Assembly: GCF_900110765.1 (NCBI RefSeq)
Contig: NZ_FOEO01000005.1
Location: forward strand, 18,620-82,619
Direction of reading: 5' to 3'
Source: Pseudomonas sp. NFACC02
Lineage (GTDB): Bacteria > Pseudomonadota > Gammaproteobacteria > Pseudomonadales > Pseudomonadaceae
Length of the DNA stretch: 64,000 nucleotides
Below, piece after piece: positions 9,128-19,435 of this stretch. The notes beneath the pieces were generated by a model. That model searched no databases. It was not told the DNA's origin and saw only the letters and a program-made list of their open reading frames with translations. Each line of letters begins with the position of its first letter. Positions within the stretch are counted from its first letter, which is position 1. Position numbers and translations under genes: made by a program.

Positions 9128-9841
9128 TCAGGCACTGAACAGTTGGCTGATGTGATCTGACAGTGCGGCGACGTCTTTGCCCAGCAGCCAGTCCAGCGTC
9201 AGGTAGACACCCACGCAGACCAGCGCGATCAGCGCCAGATAGAGCCAGACCGGGACTTCGTGTCGCAGCATCTGCGAGACCTGATCAGGCAGCGCCCAAT
9301 CGGGCGACAGTGATTTGGGCGTTTTGCGATAACGCGCAATGTCCTGACCGAGGGTGTTGGCCAGATAACGCAACTGATCCTGTTCGCTCAGACCGAACTT
9401 GCCCTGAAAACCCAGTGCCAGGCACAGGTGGTACACCTCCAGCACATCGAGGTTGGTTTTGACGTCCGCACGCAGCGCGTCAATTTTCTCGAAGAAGCCC
9501 TGACCGGCCAGGTGTACGCCGAAATAGCGAAACTGCAGCGGCGACAGCTCGAAATGACGACGCAGCTCGTTGTCCCCCGACCCCAACACGCTTTCGTCCA
9601 GAAAGGCGCACAACGCGTACTGGGTGTCCTTGACTTGATCGACGCTGTAATTGGCGCTGCGGGCGTCGCGCTCCAGGGCGTTGAAGAAACCGTCGACGCT
9701 GGCTTCGAAGGCGCTGATCGACGTCACCTGACGACCACGACGTACGATCAGCGCCATGCTGATGAAGTCCTGCACCAGATCTTTCAAGGTAGGTTTTGCG
9801 ACAGGGGCGTTCGTTGCGCCTTGCATCACGGCTTCGTTCAT
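9128..9841 (-). CDS. tssL: TssL (DotU/IcmH), short form without peptidoglycan-binding domain
   Basis: The 237-aa product is a DotU-type TssL. It has the cytoplasmic helical domain (VDGFFNALERDARS, YALCAFLDESVL, then the GFQGKFGLSEQDQLRYL motif) and one C-terminal membrane segment at about 197-220. It ends 17 residues after the membrane helix. Many TssL proteins continue into an OmpA domain, but this one does not; the OmpA domain occurs on the short TssM paralogue of the same operon. TssL links the membrane complex to the cytoplasmic baseplate. The start overlaps the end of tssK by 4 bp. Confidence 0.94.
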   Translation of the reverse strand: MNEAVMQGATNAPVAKPTLKDLVQDFISMALIVRRGRQVTSISAFEASVDGFFNALERDARSANYSVDQVKDTQYALCAFLDESVLGSGDNELRRHFELSPLQFRYFGVHLAGQGFFEKIDALRADVKTNLDVLEVYHLCLALGFQGKFGLSEQDQLRYLANTLGQDIARYRKTPKSLSPDWALPDQVSQMLRHEVPVWLYLALIALVCVGVYLTLDWLLGKDVAALSDHISQLFSA

Positions 9842-11190
9842 TTGAGTACCGCCATCAGTTCAAGCTTGAGGTTGGTGAAGGCACTGGGTGCGTAAAAGGA
9901 AATGGCTTGGGCACTCATCATGCGTTCGTAGACCCGACCATGAGGTTCGATGGAGAAATAGTGGTTATCCAGCCGCACGGGGATGGCGTTTGGCAGGCGC
10001 GTGGAGTGGTTGAGGGTGACACCCGGCATCGCGCTGTTGACGACCACTTCGATGTCTTCCGGCGAGCCGACTTTGAACGCGCGCGGGACCAGCTCCAGCA
10101 GGCTGGAACCGGGCATGTCGGCATGCACGGAAATGTAGAAATCCGCCTCGGCCAGACGCGGGTCATGCAACTGCCCTTGCCAGTACGACGGTTTGGTCTG
10201 GGTCAGGTTGATCATGATGCACTGGTTCGGAATCACGTTATCCAGCAGCACCCGGATCATCTCGTCCAGCTTGACCAGAGAGGCGGCAGGGTCGTGATGG
10301 TCGTACTCGGGAATGGCGTTGAGTTCGGTGTCCAGCGAGAACGTCAGCAGCCCGCCTGCCAGCTCCGCCAGAAACAGGTACAAACGCTCAGGGTGCAGAC
10401 GCGGATGCGCGAGCAGGTGGGCCAGGTTCGGGTAGGCGCGGTTCACGGTGTTGAGCAGCCAGAACAGCGTGACATCGCTGGAGCCGAACTCGGCGATCTG
10501 GTCGGCGCGCTCCCGGCGACGACCCGACAACGCCTTGCTTTTGGATTGCAGGGCGCCGAGCAGACGCTTGCCCAGGCCGATCAGGGTTTCGTGGTTGCCC
10601 AGGTGCAGCGTCGGGTGCACGAAATGCGTGTCCAGATTGAAACCGCCAATGTTGTTGCGGGACAACCGCGCGACCGGGCAGTAGCTGTAGCCATCCAGCG
10701 TGTCGCCGTCGATCAGCATCACCACGTTCAGACGCAGGCTGGTGATCTCGTTTTCCAGGTCGCCCTCGTTGAGGTCGGGCAGGGTGTCGAATTGCTTGCG
10801 AAAACGTCGAGCGCCTTTCTGCTCCTGACCGTCCTCGACGTAATTCAGGCCGAACGGCTCAGGCAGCTTCAAGGCCGCGTAAACCTTGAAATCGTTGCCT
10901 TTGAGCAGTTCTCGAAGATCGCGTGCGGCAGGAAGCGGGTCGTGCTGCGGCGCGTCGAACAGGGTCCCGTCGGGGAATACCAGTTTCAGTCGTTTGAGCT
11001 GCAACGAACCATTGGCCAGCGCTTCCTCATCGATCTGCAGCACTTGAACGCCCCAGTGAAAAGGGGTGTTGCGCAATGTCGACTCGGCCAGCTGATGCTG
11101 GTGGAACTCATCCTGATACTGGAAATGTTGCGGCAAAAGGAACATGCCTTCAGACCACATCACGCGGCTCTGCTTACTCATGAGCACCAT
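9838..11190 (-). CDS. tssK: TssK (ImpJ/VasE), T6SS baseplate adaptor
   Basis: The 450-aa product opens with MSKQSRVMWSEGMFLLPQHF, the strongly conserved N-terminus of TssK, followed by FQYQDEFHQHQLAES. TssK trimers connect the TssE-F-G wedge complex to the TssL/TssM membrane complex. Two starts are possible: ATG 11190 and ATG 11181 (residue 4, MSKQ). The second matches the usual family start; both lie inside the 3' end of tssJ, so the genes overlap. The stop overlaps tssL by 4 bp. Confidence 0.95.
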   Translation of the reverse strand: MVLMSKQSRVMWSEGMFLLPQHFQYQDEFHQHQLAESTLRNTPFHWGVQVLQIDEEALANGSLQLKRLKLVFPDGTLFDAPQHDPLPAARDLRELLKGNDFKVYAALKLPEPFGLNYVEDGQEQKGARRFRKQFDTLPDLNEGDLENEITSLRLNVVMLIDGDTLDGYSYCPVARLSRNNIGGFNLDTHFVHPTLHLGNHETLIGLGKRLLGALQSKSKALSGRRRERADQIAEFGSSDVTLFWLLNTVNRAYPNLAHLLAHPRLHPERLYLFLAELAGGLLTFSLDTELNAIPEYDHHDPAASLVKLDEMIRVLLDNVIPNQCIMINLTQTKPSYWQGQLHDPRLAEADFYISVHADMPGSSLLELVPRAFKVGSPEDIEVVVNSAMPGVTLNHSTRLPNAIPVRLDNHYFSIEPHGRVYERMMSAQAISFYAPSAFTNLKLELMAVLK

Positions 11191-11926
11191 CCAGTAGTGA
11201 ATCGAATTTTGCCTGCATGCCCTTCTGCGCAGAATCGGTTGCGGTGGCTTCGGCTTTCTGCACGACGGCGTCCTGCACTTGCTGGGTAACGGTCGGTTTC
11301 ACCGGGTCCTGAGGCATGGTGTTGCTCTTGGCCAGTTGGGCTTCGGTGGGCGGCTTGTTGAGGACGTCATCACCGCGCACGGCCAGGACCTGGTTGTTGT
11401 CCACCAGCACGCGTAAACCGTCCGAGGAAAACCAGATGCCGTCCTTGCGCAACGAGTTGGCGTCGAAGGCGACTTTCCAGCGGCTTTTTTCTTCCGAGCG
11501 GAAAAAAGCCGCCACGCCGACGTAACTGGCGGCCTTGTTCAACGGCCACCGGTTGTTCTGACCCATACCGGGCAGCAGGGTGATTTCCTGGCTGTCGATC
11601 AACGTGTTGCCGAGCGCTTTTTGCGGGTCATCCCACAGTGAATCGGGGTCGGTCGACGCAAAGCGTTCCAGCGCCGTGAGCTGATACACCCGCAAGACGA
11701 CCGAGAGCGGTTTGCCCGATTCGTCCGGGTTCAGCTGATTGCCGCCGTCGGACGTCAGGATGACGTTCTCTTTGTCACCGAACAGCATGTCGCCTGCCCA
11801 GGTGTCGTCCACGCGCTTGCTGGCTCGGTCGGTGATGCCGCAGGCCGTCAGCGCCATCAGCATGGCCAGAACGGTCAGGCCCCTTGTCCAGCCTGCGCTG
11901 GTACGTTGCGTGTTGTGCATCTTCAT
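11174..11926 (-). CDS. tssJ: TssJ (VasD/SciN), T6SS outer-membrane lipoprotein
   Basis: The 250-aa product has a lipoprotein signal peptide with lipobox LTAC and the lipidated Cys at residue 29, followed by GITDRASKR. The mature N-terminal part has the TssJ pattern of a phosphorelated beta-sandwich, with PLSVVLRVYQLTALERF and a later VGVAAFFRS segment. The C-terminal tail (about 190-250) is long, Gln/Ala-rich and probably helical, which is an extension beyond the usual short TssJ. TssJ sits in the outer membrane and recruits the periplasmic end of TssM. A GG-containing Shine-Dalgarno precedes ATG 11926; a second ATG two codons in is also possible. Confidence 0.93.
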   Translation of the reverse strand: MKMHNTQRTSAGWTRGLTVLAMLMALTACGITDRASKRVDDTWAGDMLFGDKENVILTSDGGNQLNPDESGKPLSVVLRVYQLTALERFASTDPDSLWDDPQKALGNTLIDSQEITLLPGMGQNNRWPLNKAASYVGVAAFFRSEEKSRWKVAFDANSLRKDGIWFSSDGLRVLVDNNQVLAVRGDDVLNKPPTEAQLAKSNTMPQDPVKPTVTQQVQDAVVQKAEATATDSAQKGMQAKFDSLLDGAHE

Positions 11927-11950
11927 GACTGCTACCTATGAATGCTCGAA

Positions 11951-14548
11951 TCAGGTCAGGCGGTAAGCGAAGTCGCCGTCGCTGCCCAGTTCAATGTCCA
12001 GACGTTGGATCGGTTTGTCCTGAGCCATCCGTTCCAGCACGTGCTGGGCAAGTTCGGGCATGAGCGTCCTGGACAGAATGTTGTCGATGTTGCGGGCGCC
12101 GCTGTCGACCTCCGTGCAGCGCGCCGCGATGGCCTCCACCAGCGCCTCGTCGTAACCCAGCACCGCTTGATGATTGCGTTCGAAACGCTTGCGGATACGT
12201 TCCAGTTTCAGCGCCACGATGCGTTGCAGGATCGCGTCCTTGACCGGGTAGTAAGGGACGATGGACAGACGGCCCAGAAACGCCGGCTTGAACACCTGGT
12301 TCAGTTCGTCACGCAGGCCTTCGACGATCTCTTCAGGGCTCGGTTGATCGGAGGCGTTCAGGCACCACTGCATGATCCGGTCGGTGCCAGTGTTGGAGGT
12401 GAGGATGATCACCGTGTTGCGGAAGTTGATCTCGCGGCCTTCGCCGTCGTCCAGCACACCCTTGTCGAACACCTGGAAAAACAGCTCCAGCACATCCGGG
12501 TGCGCCTTCTCCACCTCATCGAGCAGCACGACGCTGTAGGGCTTGCGCCGCACGGCTTCGGTCAGGACACCGCCTTCACCGTAGCCGACATAACCCGGCG
12601 GCGAGCCTTTGAGGCTGGAAACGGTGTGCGCCTCCTGGTATTCGGACATGTTGATGGTGATGACATTGCGCTCACCGCCGTACAGCGTGTCGGCCAGCGC
12701 CAGCGCGGTTTCGGTCTTGCCGACGCCGCTTGGGCCCAGCAACAGAAACACGCCAATGGGTTTATTCGGGTCTTCCATGCGCGCGCGGGAGATCTTGATG
12801 CGTTTGCCGATCTCCAGCAGCGCATGGTCCTGGCCCAGCACGCGTTCGCCGAGCAGGGCTGGCAGACGCTGCACGGTTTCGATTTCATCGCGCAGCATTT
12901 TGCCCAGCGGAATCCCGGTCCACCCGGAAATCACTTCACCGATGGTGCCGCCGTCCACCAACGCATGGACCAGAGGCTGTTCGCCTTGAACGGCCGTCAG
13001 CTCGGCGCGCAGGGCAGCAATTGCATGGGCGTCGGGCGTTTCACTGGCACTGGCGCGGGCAAGCTTCTCGACCAGCTCCAGCTCGTTTTTCCATTGTTGC
13101 TCCAGTGTTTCACGGCGTTGCGTTGCCACCTGCAACTCATCGTTGAGCGCCGCGAGACGGCGCGCGTGATCACTGCCCCTGGACGCTTCCTGTTGCAGGA
13201 CCGTGATTTCCGACTGCACGTTTTCAATGAGTCGTTTGCAGTCCTCCAGCGCACCGGGTTGGGCGGACTGCGCCAACGCCACGCGCGCGCAGGCGGTGTC
13301 GAGGACGCTGACCGCCTTATCCGGCAACTGGCGTCCGGTGATGTAGCGATTGGACAGGCGAACGGCCTGCACCAGCGCTTCGTCCATCACCGTGACCTTG
13401 TGATGCTCCTGCATCTTGCCGAGCAGGCCGCGAAGCATGTGAATGGCTTTGTCTTCGTCCGGCTCTTCGACTTTCACCACTTGAAAGCGGCGGGCGAGGG
13501 CGGCGTCCTTCTCGAAGTACTTTTTGTATTCCGCCCAGGTCGTCGCCGCGATGGTGCGCAACTCGCCACGGGCCAGTGCCGGCTTGAGCAGGTTGGCAGC
13601 GTCGTTCTGACCGGCCTGGCCACCCGAGCCAATCAGGGTGTGCGCTTCATCGATGAACAGGATGATCGGGTGCAGGCTGCGCTTGGTTTCTTCGATGACC
13701 GACTTCAGGCGGTTTTCGAATTCGCCCTTCACGCCTGCGCCTGCCTGCAACAAGCCCAGGTCCAGCGTGTGGATCGCCACGTCCTTGAGCACCGAAGGCA
13801 CGTCGCCCTGCACGATGCGCAGCGCCAGGCCTTCGACGACGGCTGTTTTGCCAACGCCCGCTTCGCCGGTGAGGATCGGGTTGTTCTGCCGGCGGCGAGT
13901 GAGAATGTCCACCATCTGCCGGACTTCGAATTCACGACCCAGCACCGGATCGATGCGGCCTTCACGGGCGCTCTGCGTCAGGTTGACGGTGTACTGATCC
14001 AGAGCCGGTGTCTTGCCGTTGCCCGCCAGCGGTCGAGCGGCGCTGCTGTCCTGCGTGCCCAAGGGTTGGGCCAGGCGTGACTCGGGGCTGCCTTCCACCA
14101 GGGCCGCGAGATTGACCCGCAGGTCGTCGGCGTTGATTTTTTCAAGCTCGGCCGCCGAACCGACAACGACGCGGCGCAGCTCATCGTCGTCCAGCAACGC
14201 CTGAATCAGGTAACCGGTGCGAATCTGCCGCTGGCCGAACTCGATCGAGGCCAACAGCCAGGCCTGCTCGATCATGCGGGTGATGTGTGGCGACAGCGCG
14301 GGCGTGCGGGTGTTGCCCTTTTTGAAGGTGCCCAGTGCGGTCACCAACTGCGCCTGCAAGCGCTCAGGCACGACATCATAGTGACGCAGGATGGCCGGCA
14401 GATCGTTGTCGTTGCCTTCCAGCAACTGCAACAGCAAGTGTTCGACTTCGACGTCGTAATGATGCTCGGAAAGGCACAGGGCGGCAGCGGCTTCTGTGGC
14501 TGTGCGACTGGTTTCGTTGAGCTTGGCGAACAGCGACTTCAGGTTCAC
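11951..14548 (-). CDS. tssH: TssH (ClpV), AAA+ ATPase that recycles the T6SS sheath
   Basis: The 865-aa product is a ClpB-like double-AAA+ protein of the ClpV type. It has the N-terminal Clp repeat domain (1-160), first Walker A GEAGVGKT (228-235) with [12 protein letters not shown] after it, a coiled-coil middle domain near 405-525, and a second AAA+ domain with [16 protein letters not shown] and [11 protein letters not shown]. ClpV hexamers pull on the N-terminus of TssC in contracted sheaths and disassemble them for reuse. The gene overlaps tssG by 4 bp at its start, and a 24-nt gap precedes tssJ. All ATPase motifs are intact. Confidence 0.96.
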   Translation of the reverse strand: MNLKSLFAKLNETSRTATEAAAALCLSEHHYDVEVEHLLLQLLEGNDNDLPAILRHYDVVPERLQAQLVTALGTFKKGNTRTPALSPHITRMIEQAWLLASIEFGQRQIRTGYLIQALLDDDELRRVVVGSAAELEKINADDLRVNLAALVEGSPESRLAQPLGTQDSSAARPLAGNGKTPALDQYTVNLTQSAREGRIDPVLGREFEVRQMVDILTRRRQNNPILTGEAGVGKTAVVEGLALRIVQGDVPSVLKDVAIHTLDLGLLQAGAGVKGEFENRLKSVIEETKRSLHPIILFIDEAHTLIGSGGQAGQNDAANLLKPALARGELRTIAATTWAEYKKYFEKDAALARRFQVVKVEEPDEDKAIHMLRGLLGKMQEHHKVTVMDEALVQAVRLSNRYITGRQLPDKAVSVLDTACARVALAQSAQPGALEDCKRLIENVQSEITVLQQEASRGSDHARRLAALNDELQVATQRRETLEQQWKNELELVEKLARASASETPDAHAIAALRAELTAVQGEQPLVHALVDGGTIGEVISGWTGIPLGKMLRDEIETVQRLPALLGERVLGQDHALLEIGKRIKISRARMEDPNKPIGVFLLLGPSGVGKTETALALADTLYGGERNVITINMSEYQEAHTVSSLKGSPPGYVGYGEGGVLTEAVRRKPYSVVLLDEVEKAHPDVLELFFQVFDKGVLDDGEGREINFRNTVIILTSNTGTDRIMQWCLNASDQPSPEEIVEGLRDELNQVFKPAFLGRLSIVPYYPVKDAILQRIVALKLERIRKRFERNHQAVLGYDEALVEAIAARCTEVDSGARNIDNILSRTLMPELAQHVLERMAQDKPIQRLDIELGSDGDFAYRLT

Positions 14549-15615
14549 AGGGAGACCCCATCAAAAGGAATATGGAAAACGGCACAGCGGGCAGGCTCGA
14601 CCTCAACGCCCGGGCGCTTGAGCCAGCCAAGCCAGCCCAGCGCGACATTGCCCTCACGGCCCAGGCGGGCGAGGGGCACGGCTTCACGCGCAAGGGTCGG
14701 CGCAATCTGGAAGTCCAGCTGCGCGCCGACGTAAAAACGCACCAGTTCGACCAGCTTCTGGAAGTCCTCGGTGCCAGGCTGGAAACGCTGATAATCGACG
14801 AGCTGCAACGGGCCGATTTCGATGCGCACGCAGGACTGGTAATCCCAGACGCGGTTGCCCGCCACGGCGCTCTGCCCCAGGGCGGCATTTTTGCGGCCCA
14901 GCTGGGTCCATTGGCTCGCATCGAGCTTTAGCCAGCGCCCGGCAAACTGCTTGACCTTGAATGGCAGCGAGAAATAAAACCCGAGCATGACTTGCAGGTT
15001 CAGCGCGTTGCGCGGCTTCTGCGCGAACAGGCCTGAGAAATAGCTGAACAGTTCCCGGCGCAGCGGCGAGCCGTCGTTGCCGAACTTCTGTTTCTGCGCG
15101 TGAGGGCCGAAGCCCACCAGGTTCAGCAAGTAACGGTCGAAGTTAGAGCTGCCGTTGCGCTCGTACTCGATGTAGAACTTGTACTTTTGCCACGCCTCAT
15201 AAAACAGCGTGGTCATGCGATGGGAGAACAGGTCGAGAAACGCGTGCGCGGCGTCGTCGCGATACTGAATGTGGCGCTCCATCAACAGCTCGGTGTACGG
15301 GCGCGGCAGTACCCCGGACGGCCCGACCAGCCCCATGAACGTGACCTGCACGTGGGACAGCGGCAGTCCCGCCGCCGATACGTTGCCCTCGTGCTCGAAC
15401 TTCAAGTCGCTGACTTCGCTTGCCGGAAAATTGAGCGACAACTGGGAACGAAAGCGCAGCGGGTCCTCATGCGGCCGCGTTTGCAGGTCCATGCGTCCGT
15501 TTCTGCTGTAGTGCAGGCGAAGCAAACGCACCAATTGAAAGAATTCGAATCGGTGCGGCTCAGCCCGTGCCTGGTCGATCAGACCAGGGGTTGATCGCCG
15601 GTTCGCGGGGGCCAT
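14545..15615 (-). CDS. tssG: TssG (ImpH/VasB), T6SS baseplate wedge protein
   Basis: The 356-aa product has the TssG N-terminus (RAEPHRFEFFQLVRLL) and the central pattern LPLSHVQVTFMGLVGPSGVLP followed by DLFSHRMTTLFYEAW. TssG forms the baseplate wedge with TssE and TssF. The annotated start at 15615 overlaps the 3' end of tssF by 37 bp, a common arrangement for this gene pair. The stop overlaps clpV by 4 bp. Confidence 0.94.
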   Translation of the reverse strand: MAPANRRSTPGLIDQARAEPHRFEFFQLVRLLRLHYSRNGRMDLQTRPHEDPLRFRSQLSLNFPASEVSDLKFEHEGNVSAAGLPLSHVQVTFMGLVGPSGVLPRPYTELLMERHIQYRDDAAHAFLDLFSHRMTTLFYEAWQKYKFYIEYERNGSSNFDRYLLNLVGFGPHAQKQKFGNDGSPLRRELFSYFSGLFAQKPRNALNLQVMLGFYFSLPFKVKQFAGRWLKLDASQWTQLGRKNAALGQSAVAGNRVWDYQSCVRIEIGPLQLVDYQRFQPGTEDFQKLVELVRFYVGAQLDFQIAPTLAREAVPLARLGREGNVALGWLGWLKRPGVEVEPARCAVFHIPFDGVSL

Positions 15616-17411
15616 TGGACCACTCTCTTTTCGCGCTGCAAGGTGCGAAGGGTTAATTGGGTAAAACTGTTGATCGAGCAGTACTGACCGAAGAAATGGT
15701 CCAGGACCATGCCGAACAGAAACACGCCGCTGCCGGTGTACTGGCTTTCATCGAAGGTGAGGCTGATGCCGACGCCGCGAACGAAGTTAGGACGAGGATG
15801 ACCGATGCGTGCCACCACCGGCTCGCTGGCGATCGAAACGATGCCGTTGATCTGTTTACGGATCGCCGAGGTGTTGCGGTAGTTGTACAGCGAGAGCAGT
15901 TCCAGCAGGACTTCGCGCCCTTTGGACACCAGCGACATATGGTTGAGCGACAGGTGCGAGATCAGGCGCCAGATCAGGCCGTTGCCCAGCGGCACGCGGA
16001 CCGAGGCAGTGGGCTTGCGCAGGCAGCGGATGTCCGTGATCACCGAGCTGGCGGGCATATTGAAATCCCCGCGCTCACCGCCGAACGGCAGCATCAAGGG
16101 CACGTCGCGGTTGCTGCACGTCAGACGAATACTCAACGTGTCGCTGTTGGAATCGATCAGTTCCAGATCACGGTCGACCACACGAATGAACACGTTGGTG
16201 CCATCGCTTTGCTGGGTTTGCACCGGGCGACGTCGAGCGATCCAGAAACTGTTGCCCGACCCCTGATCGGCGCGAGGTTCGAAGAAAGGATGGCAGGTGG
16301 CGACCTGGTCGATGCCACCGAGCTTTTTGACCCGGCGCACACGGTCAATGGACACCACCTCGGCTGAATCCTGCAGACGAACATCCGGCACCACCGCGTA
16401 TTCGTGCTGGGCGTGCGTCAATTTGATCGGCTCGGCTTGTTGCCGGAACAGGTTGATGATCGGCGTGCAGTTGAGCTTGAAGTTGCTGCGCCCGATGTTT
16501 TGCGTCAGACGCGCCAGGCGGTCGCTCAGGTCGTAGTCGGAAAAGTAGAAATTGATCTCGATCTTTTCCAGCGCCTTGCCCGCCAGAATGCGGCCAAAAC
16601 CGGACAGGTCGAAGAACATGAACTTATCCGGAAAGGTGAAGTATTCATGCAGCAGGCGATACCCCAGGAATGAACGCTCCGAGTAGTCCACCAGCCCTTC
16701 ATCCAGCCCGTAACCGACCGCTTTGAGCGCGTCGGCCGGCAGGGTGACCTCCCGGGTACGGCCTTCATCCTCGAACGTGAGGGTCGCTTTGGCCAGGTTG
16801 TTGAACAGCAACTCGTACAGCTGCAGCATCAGGGTGCTTTCGCCATCGAGGAAAAACCGCAGGCGGTCCAGTTCCATCTGCCCGAACAGCGCATCGGCGG
16901 TGGTACCCAGGCCGATGCGAAGACGCGCGACCAGGTCGGCGCTATGACCATTGAACGCCGAACGCTCCATTTCAACGAAGGAGGCCTGCTGCACCGCAAT
17001 CGGCCAGAGTTCCACCGGGTAGCACGTCCGAAACTTGCAGACCACGCCGTCCACCGGGTTGGCGTGCATCTCGGTATGGCGGGCGACGCGATAGGCTTCG
17101 GTGACTTTCTCGTGGGTGCCCATGCTGAACTCGACGATGGACATCGACGGGGTCGGACGCAGGTAGTGCGGGTAGAGCACTTCAAGGAACGACTCGACGA
17201 TCTCCGGAAACTCATCGTCGAGTTTCTTGTGGACGCGGGCCGCCAGAAACGAAAACGCCTCGATCAAACGCTCGGTATGCGGGTCTTCACAGTTATCGCC
17301 CTCGATGAGCAACCGTGAAGCGATTTTCGGGTACTGGCTCGCGAACTCCTGGCCCAGAAAGCGCAGGTGCGACAGTTCCTTTTCGTAATAGGGGAGCAGG
17401 TCGTCGAGCAT
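15579..17411 (-). CDS. tssF: TssF (ImpG/VasA), T6SS baseplate wedge protein
   Basis: The 610-aa product begins MLDDLLPYYEKELSHLR and continues with FASQYPKIASRL, DPHTERLIEAFSFLAARV and VLYPHYLRPTPSM, all hallmarks of TssF. The length is normal for the family. It is the largest wedge component of the baseplate. Its start codon shares one base with the tssE stop (TGATG), so translation is likely coupled. Confidence 0.96.
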   Translation of the reverse strand: MLDDLLPYYEKELSHLRFLGQEFASQYPKIASRLLIEGDNCEDPHTERLIEAFSFLAARVHKKLDDEFPEIVESFLEVLYPHYLRPTPSMSIVEFSMGTHEKVTEAYRVARHTEMHANPVDGVVCKFRTCYPVELWPIAVQQASFVEMERSAFNGHSADLVARLRIGLGTTADALFGQMELDRLRFFLDGESTLMLQLYELLFNNLAKATLTFEDEGRTREVTLPADALKAVGYGLDEGLVDYSERSFLGYRLLHEYFTFPDKFMFFDLSGFGRILAGKALEKIEINFYFSDYDLSDRLARLTQNIGRSNFKLNCTPIINLFRQQAEPIKLTHAQHEYAVVPDVRLQDSAEVVSIDRVRRVKKLGGIDQVATCHPFFEPRADQGSGNSFWIARRRPVQTQQSDGTNVFIRVVDRDLELIDSNSDTLSIRLTCSNRDVPLMLPFGGERGDFNMPASSVITDIRCLRKPTASVRVPLGNGLIWRLISHLSLNHMSLVSKGREVLLELLSLYNYRNTSAIRKQINGIVSIASEPVVARIGHPRPNFVRGVGISLTFDESQYTGSGVFLFGMVLDHFFGQYCSINSFTQLTLRTLQREKRVVQWPPRTGDQPLV

Positions 17412-17893
17412 CAGTTGAGGTTCTGTACTTTGTATTCCTGGGTGTTGACCTGCAGCACCGCATCAAAGGAAACCTGACGCGAAATGTCTTGCAGGCGCAG
17501 TACGGCGTCCACGCGGAAAGTCAGCATGCGTTGGCCGGTTTGTTGTGCCAGTAGTTGCACCTTGACGCTGCGAAAGCGCCTGTCGCCGACCGAGATCGCT
17601 TTCTCCAGTTGCCGCTGAATCAACAGTCGGTCCTGCGGGTCGAGCACACTTTTGCTGGTGAAGTCAGGCATGCCGTAGTCGAGGATCGTGCCGCTCAGCT
17701 CGGCAAAGCCGTCGAGTTCTTCCGCGACCAGAGACTGGCGAGTGTTCACCAGAATCTCCAGGTCACGGACGATGCTGGCCTTGTAATCAGCCAGCGAACA
17801 CAGGCGCTGCGACGACGCTTCGATGGACTGGTGCGGACGATCGTCCAGCAACCGGTCCAGCAGTGACGGCAACAGCTTGTGTTGGCTACTCAT
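17411..17893 (-). CDS. tssE: TssE, gp25-like baseplate protein
   Basis: The 160-aa product is a gp25-like TssE. It has the LLPSLLDRLLDD N-terminal segment, the middle YKASIVRDLEILVNTR pattern and LSGTILDYGMPDFTS. TssE is the lysozyme-fold-like (gp25) baseplate subunit that nucleates the sheath. It is followed by tssF with a 1-bp overlap and preceded by tssC after 25 nt. Confidence 0.94.
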   Translation of the reverse strand: MSSQHKLLPSLLDRLLDDRPHQSIEASSQRLCSLADYKASIVRDLEILVNTRQSLVAEELDGFAELSGTILDYGMPDFTSKSVLDPQDRLLIQRQLEKAISVGDRRFRSVKVQLLAQQTGQRMLTFRVDAVLRLQDISRQVSFDAVLQVNTQEYKVQNLN

Positions 17894-17918
17894 ATTGCCT
17901 CCCTGGCAACGACATCGA

Positions 17919-19421
17919 TCAGCCGCGTGTGGATTGCGGCAACTCTGCGACCAGGCGCAGGGACGCGGTCAGTTCGTCCAGCTGATAGTGAGGGCGCAGG
18001 TACGTCACGGCCTTGTACACGCCAGGCTTGCCAGGCACTTCGAAGACTTCGGCACGGGCTTCGCGCAGCGGGAATTTGGCCTTGGCCTCCTGGCTGGCGG
18101 TGTCGTCGAGCAGCACATAGCTGGACAGCCATTTGTTCAGGAACAGTTCGACATCCTTGCGCGATGCAAAGCTGCCGACCTTGTCGCGCATGATCGCTTT
18201 CATGTAGTGGGCGATGCGCGAGGTGGCGAAGATGTACTGCAGCTGTGCCGAGAGCCGCGCGTTGGCGTTGGCGATATCGGTGTTGTACTGCTTCTGCTTC
18301 TGCGTCGACTGGGTGCCGAAGAACGCGGCGTAGTCGGTGCCTTTGCAGTGAACCAGCGGAATGAAACCCAGGTCCGACAGCTCTTTTTCACGGCGGTCGG
18401 TGATCGCGATCTCAGTCGGGCATTTGAGCGCGATTTCGCCATCGTCGGTCTTGAACGTATGCGTCGGCAGACCTTCCACCAGACCGCCGCCCTCGACCCC
18501 ACGAATGGCCACGCACCAGCCATAACGCGAGAACGCATCGGTAACGCGCGTGCCCAGTGCATAGGCGGCGTTCATCCACAGGTACTTGTTGTGATCGCGA
18601 CCATCGACGCTTTCGACGAAGTTGAATTCCTCGACCGGCGTGGTATCCGGGCCATACGGCAGACGACCCAGCACGTGGGGCAGGGTCAGGCCGACGTAGC
18701 GAGAGTCTTCGGAGTTACGGAAGGACTTCCACTTGGCGTATTCGACGGTATCGAAAATCTTCGCCAGGTCACGCGGGCCCGACATGTCGGTGAACGAGTC
18801 CCAGCCAAACAGCTCAGGCGATGCCGCGGAAATGAACGGCGCATGGGCAGCCGCGGCCACATGGGAAATCTCTTCGAGCAGGTACATGTCTTCGGGGTTG
18901 CGGTTGAACTCGTAATCGCCCAGCAGCATGCCGAACGGTGCGCCACCGAAGGTGCCGTACTCTTCCTCGTAGATCTTCTTGAACAGCGCGCTCTGGTCGA
19001 ACTCGGAGGACGCTTTGAGATCGCGCACCAGGTCTTTTTTCGACGCATTGAGCAGATGAATCTTCAGCGTGGTGCTGGTTTCGGTCTGATCCACCTGATA
19101 CTTCAGGCCGCGCCAGGACGCCTCGAGCTGCTGAAATTCGCGGGCATGCATGATCTCGTTCATCTGCTCGGAGAGCATGGAGTCGATCTCGGCGATCCGC
19201 GCATCCAGCACGGCGATCAGGTCTTTGCTCGGCGTCATCTCGCCTTCGAGAACCTGGGCCACCAGCTCACCGATCAGGTCGCGGGTGCGGGTACGTTCGG
19301 TTTCCGAACGGGCGACACGGCTTTCGGAAATGATGCTGTCGAGCAGCGACGACTGGGGCGCGAAGTTTTCCACTTCAACCAGATCGGCGTCCTGCTGAGC
19401 CACGGTTTGTTTATCGTTCAT
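17919..19421 (-). CDS. tssC: TssC, large T6SS sheath protein
   Basis: The 500-aa product is a canonical TssC (VipB/ImpD). It contains LEASWRGLKYQVDQTETS, GAPFGMLLGDYEF, FISAASPELFGWDSF and GLTLPHVLGRLPYG. TssC pairs with TssB to build the contractile sheath. The N-terminal region, which ClpV grips, is present. It is preceded by tssB after 14 nt, so both should be made from one message. Confidence 0.97.
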   Translation of the reverse strand: MNDKQTVAQQDADLVEVENFAPQSSLLDSIISESRVARSETERTRTRDLIGELVAQVLEGEMTPSKDLIAVLDARIAEIDSMLSEQMNEIMHAREFQQLEASWRGLKYQVDQTETSTTLKIHLLNASKKDLVRDLKASSEFDQSALFKKIYEEEYGTFGGAPFGMLLGDYEFNRNPEDMYLLEEISHVAAAAHAPFISAASPELFGWDSFTDMSGPRDLAKIFDTVEYAKWKSFRNSEDSRYVGLTLPHVLGRLPYGPDTTPVEEFNFVESVDGRDHNKYLWMNAAYALGTRVTDAFSRYGWCVAIRGVEGGGLVEGLPTHTFKTDDGEIALKCPTEIAITDRREKELSDLGFIPLVHCKGTDYAAFFGTQSTQKQKQYNTDIANANARLSAQLQYIFATSRIAHYMKAIMRDKVGSFASRKDVELFLNKWLSSYVLLDDTASQEAKAKFPLREARAEVFEVPGKPGVYKAVTYLRPHYQLDELTASLRLVAELPQSTRG

Positions 19422-19435
19422 CGTCGTGCTCCTGC

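Noticed and set aside
9796..14080. Long plus-strand open frames (497 and 712 aa) opposite tssK and clpV
   Set aside because: These are GC-rich antisense shadows; the minus-strand genes have complete family motifs.
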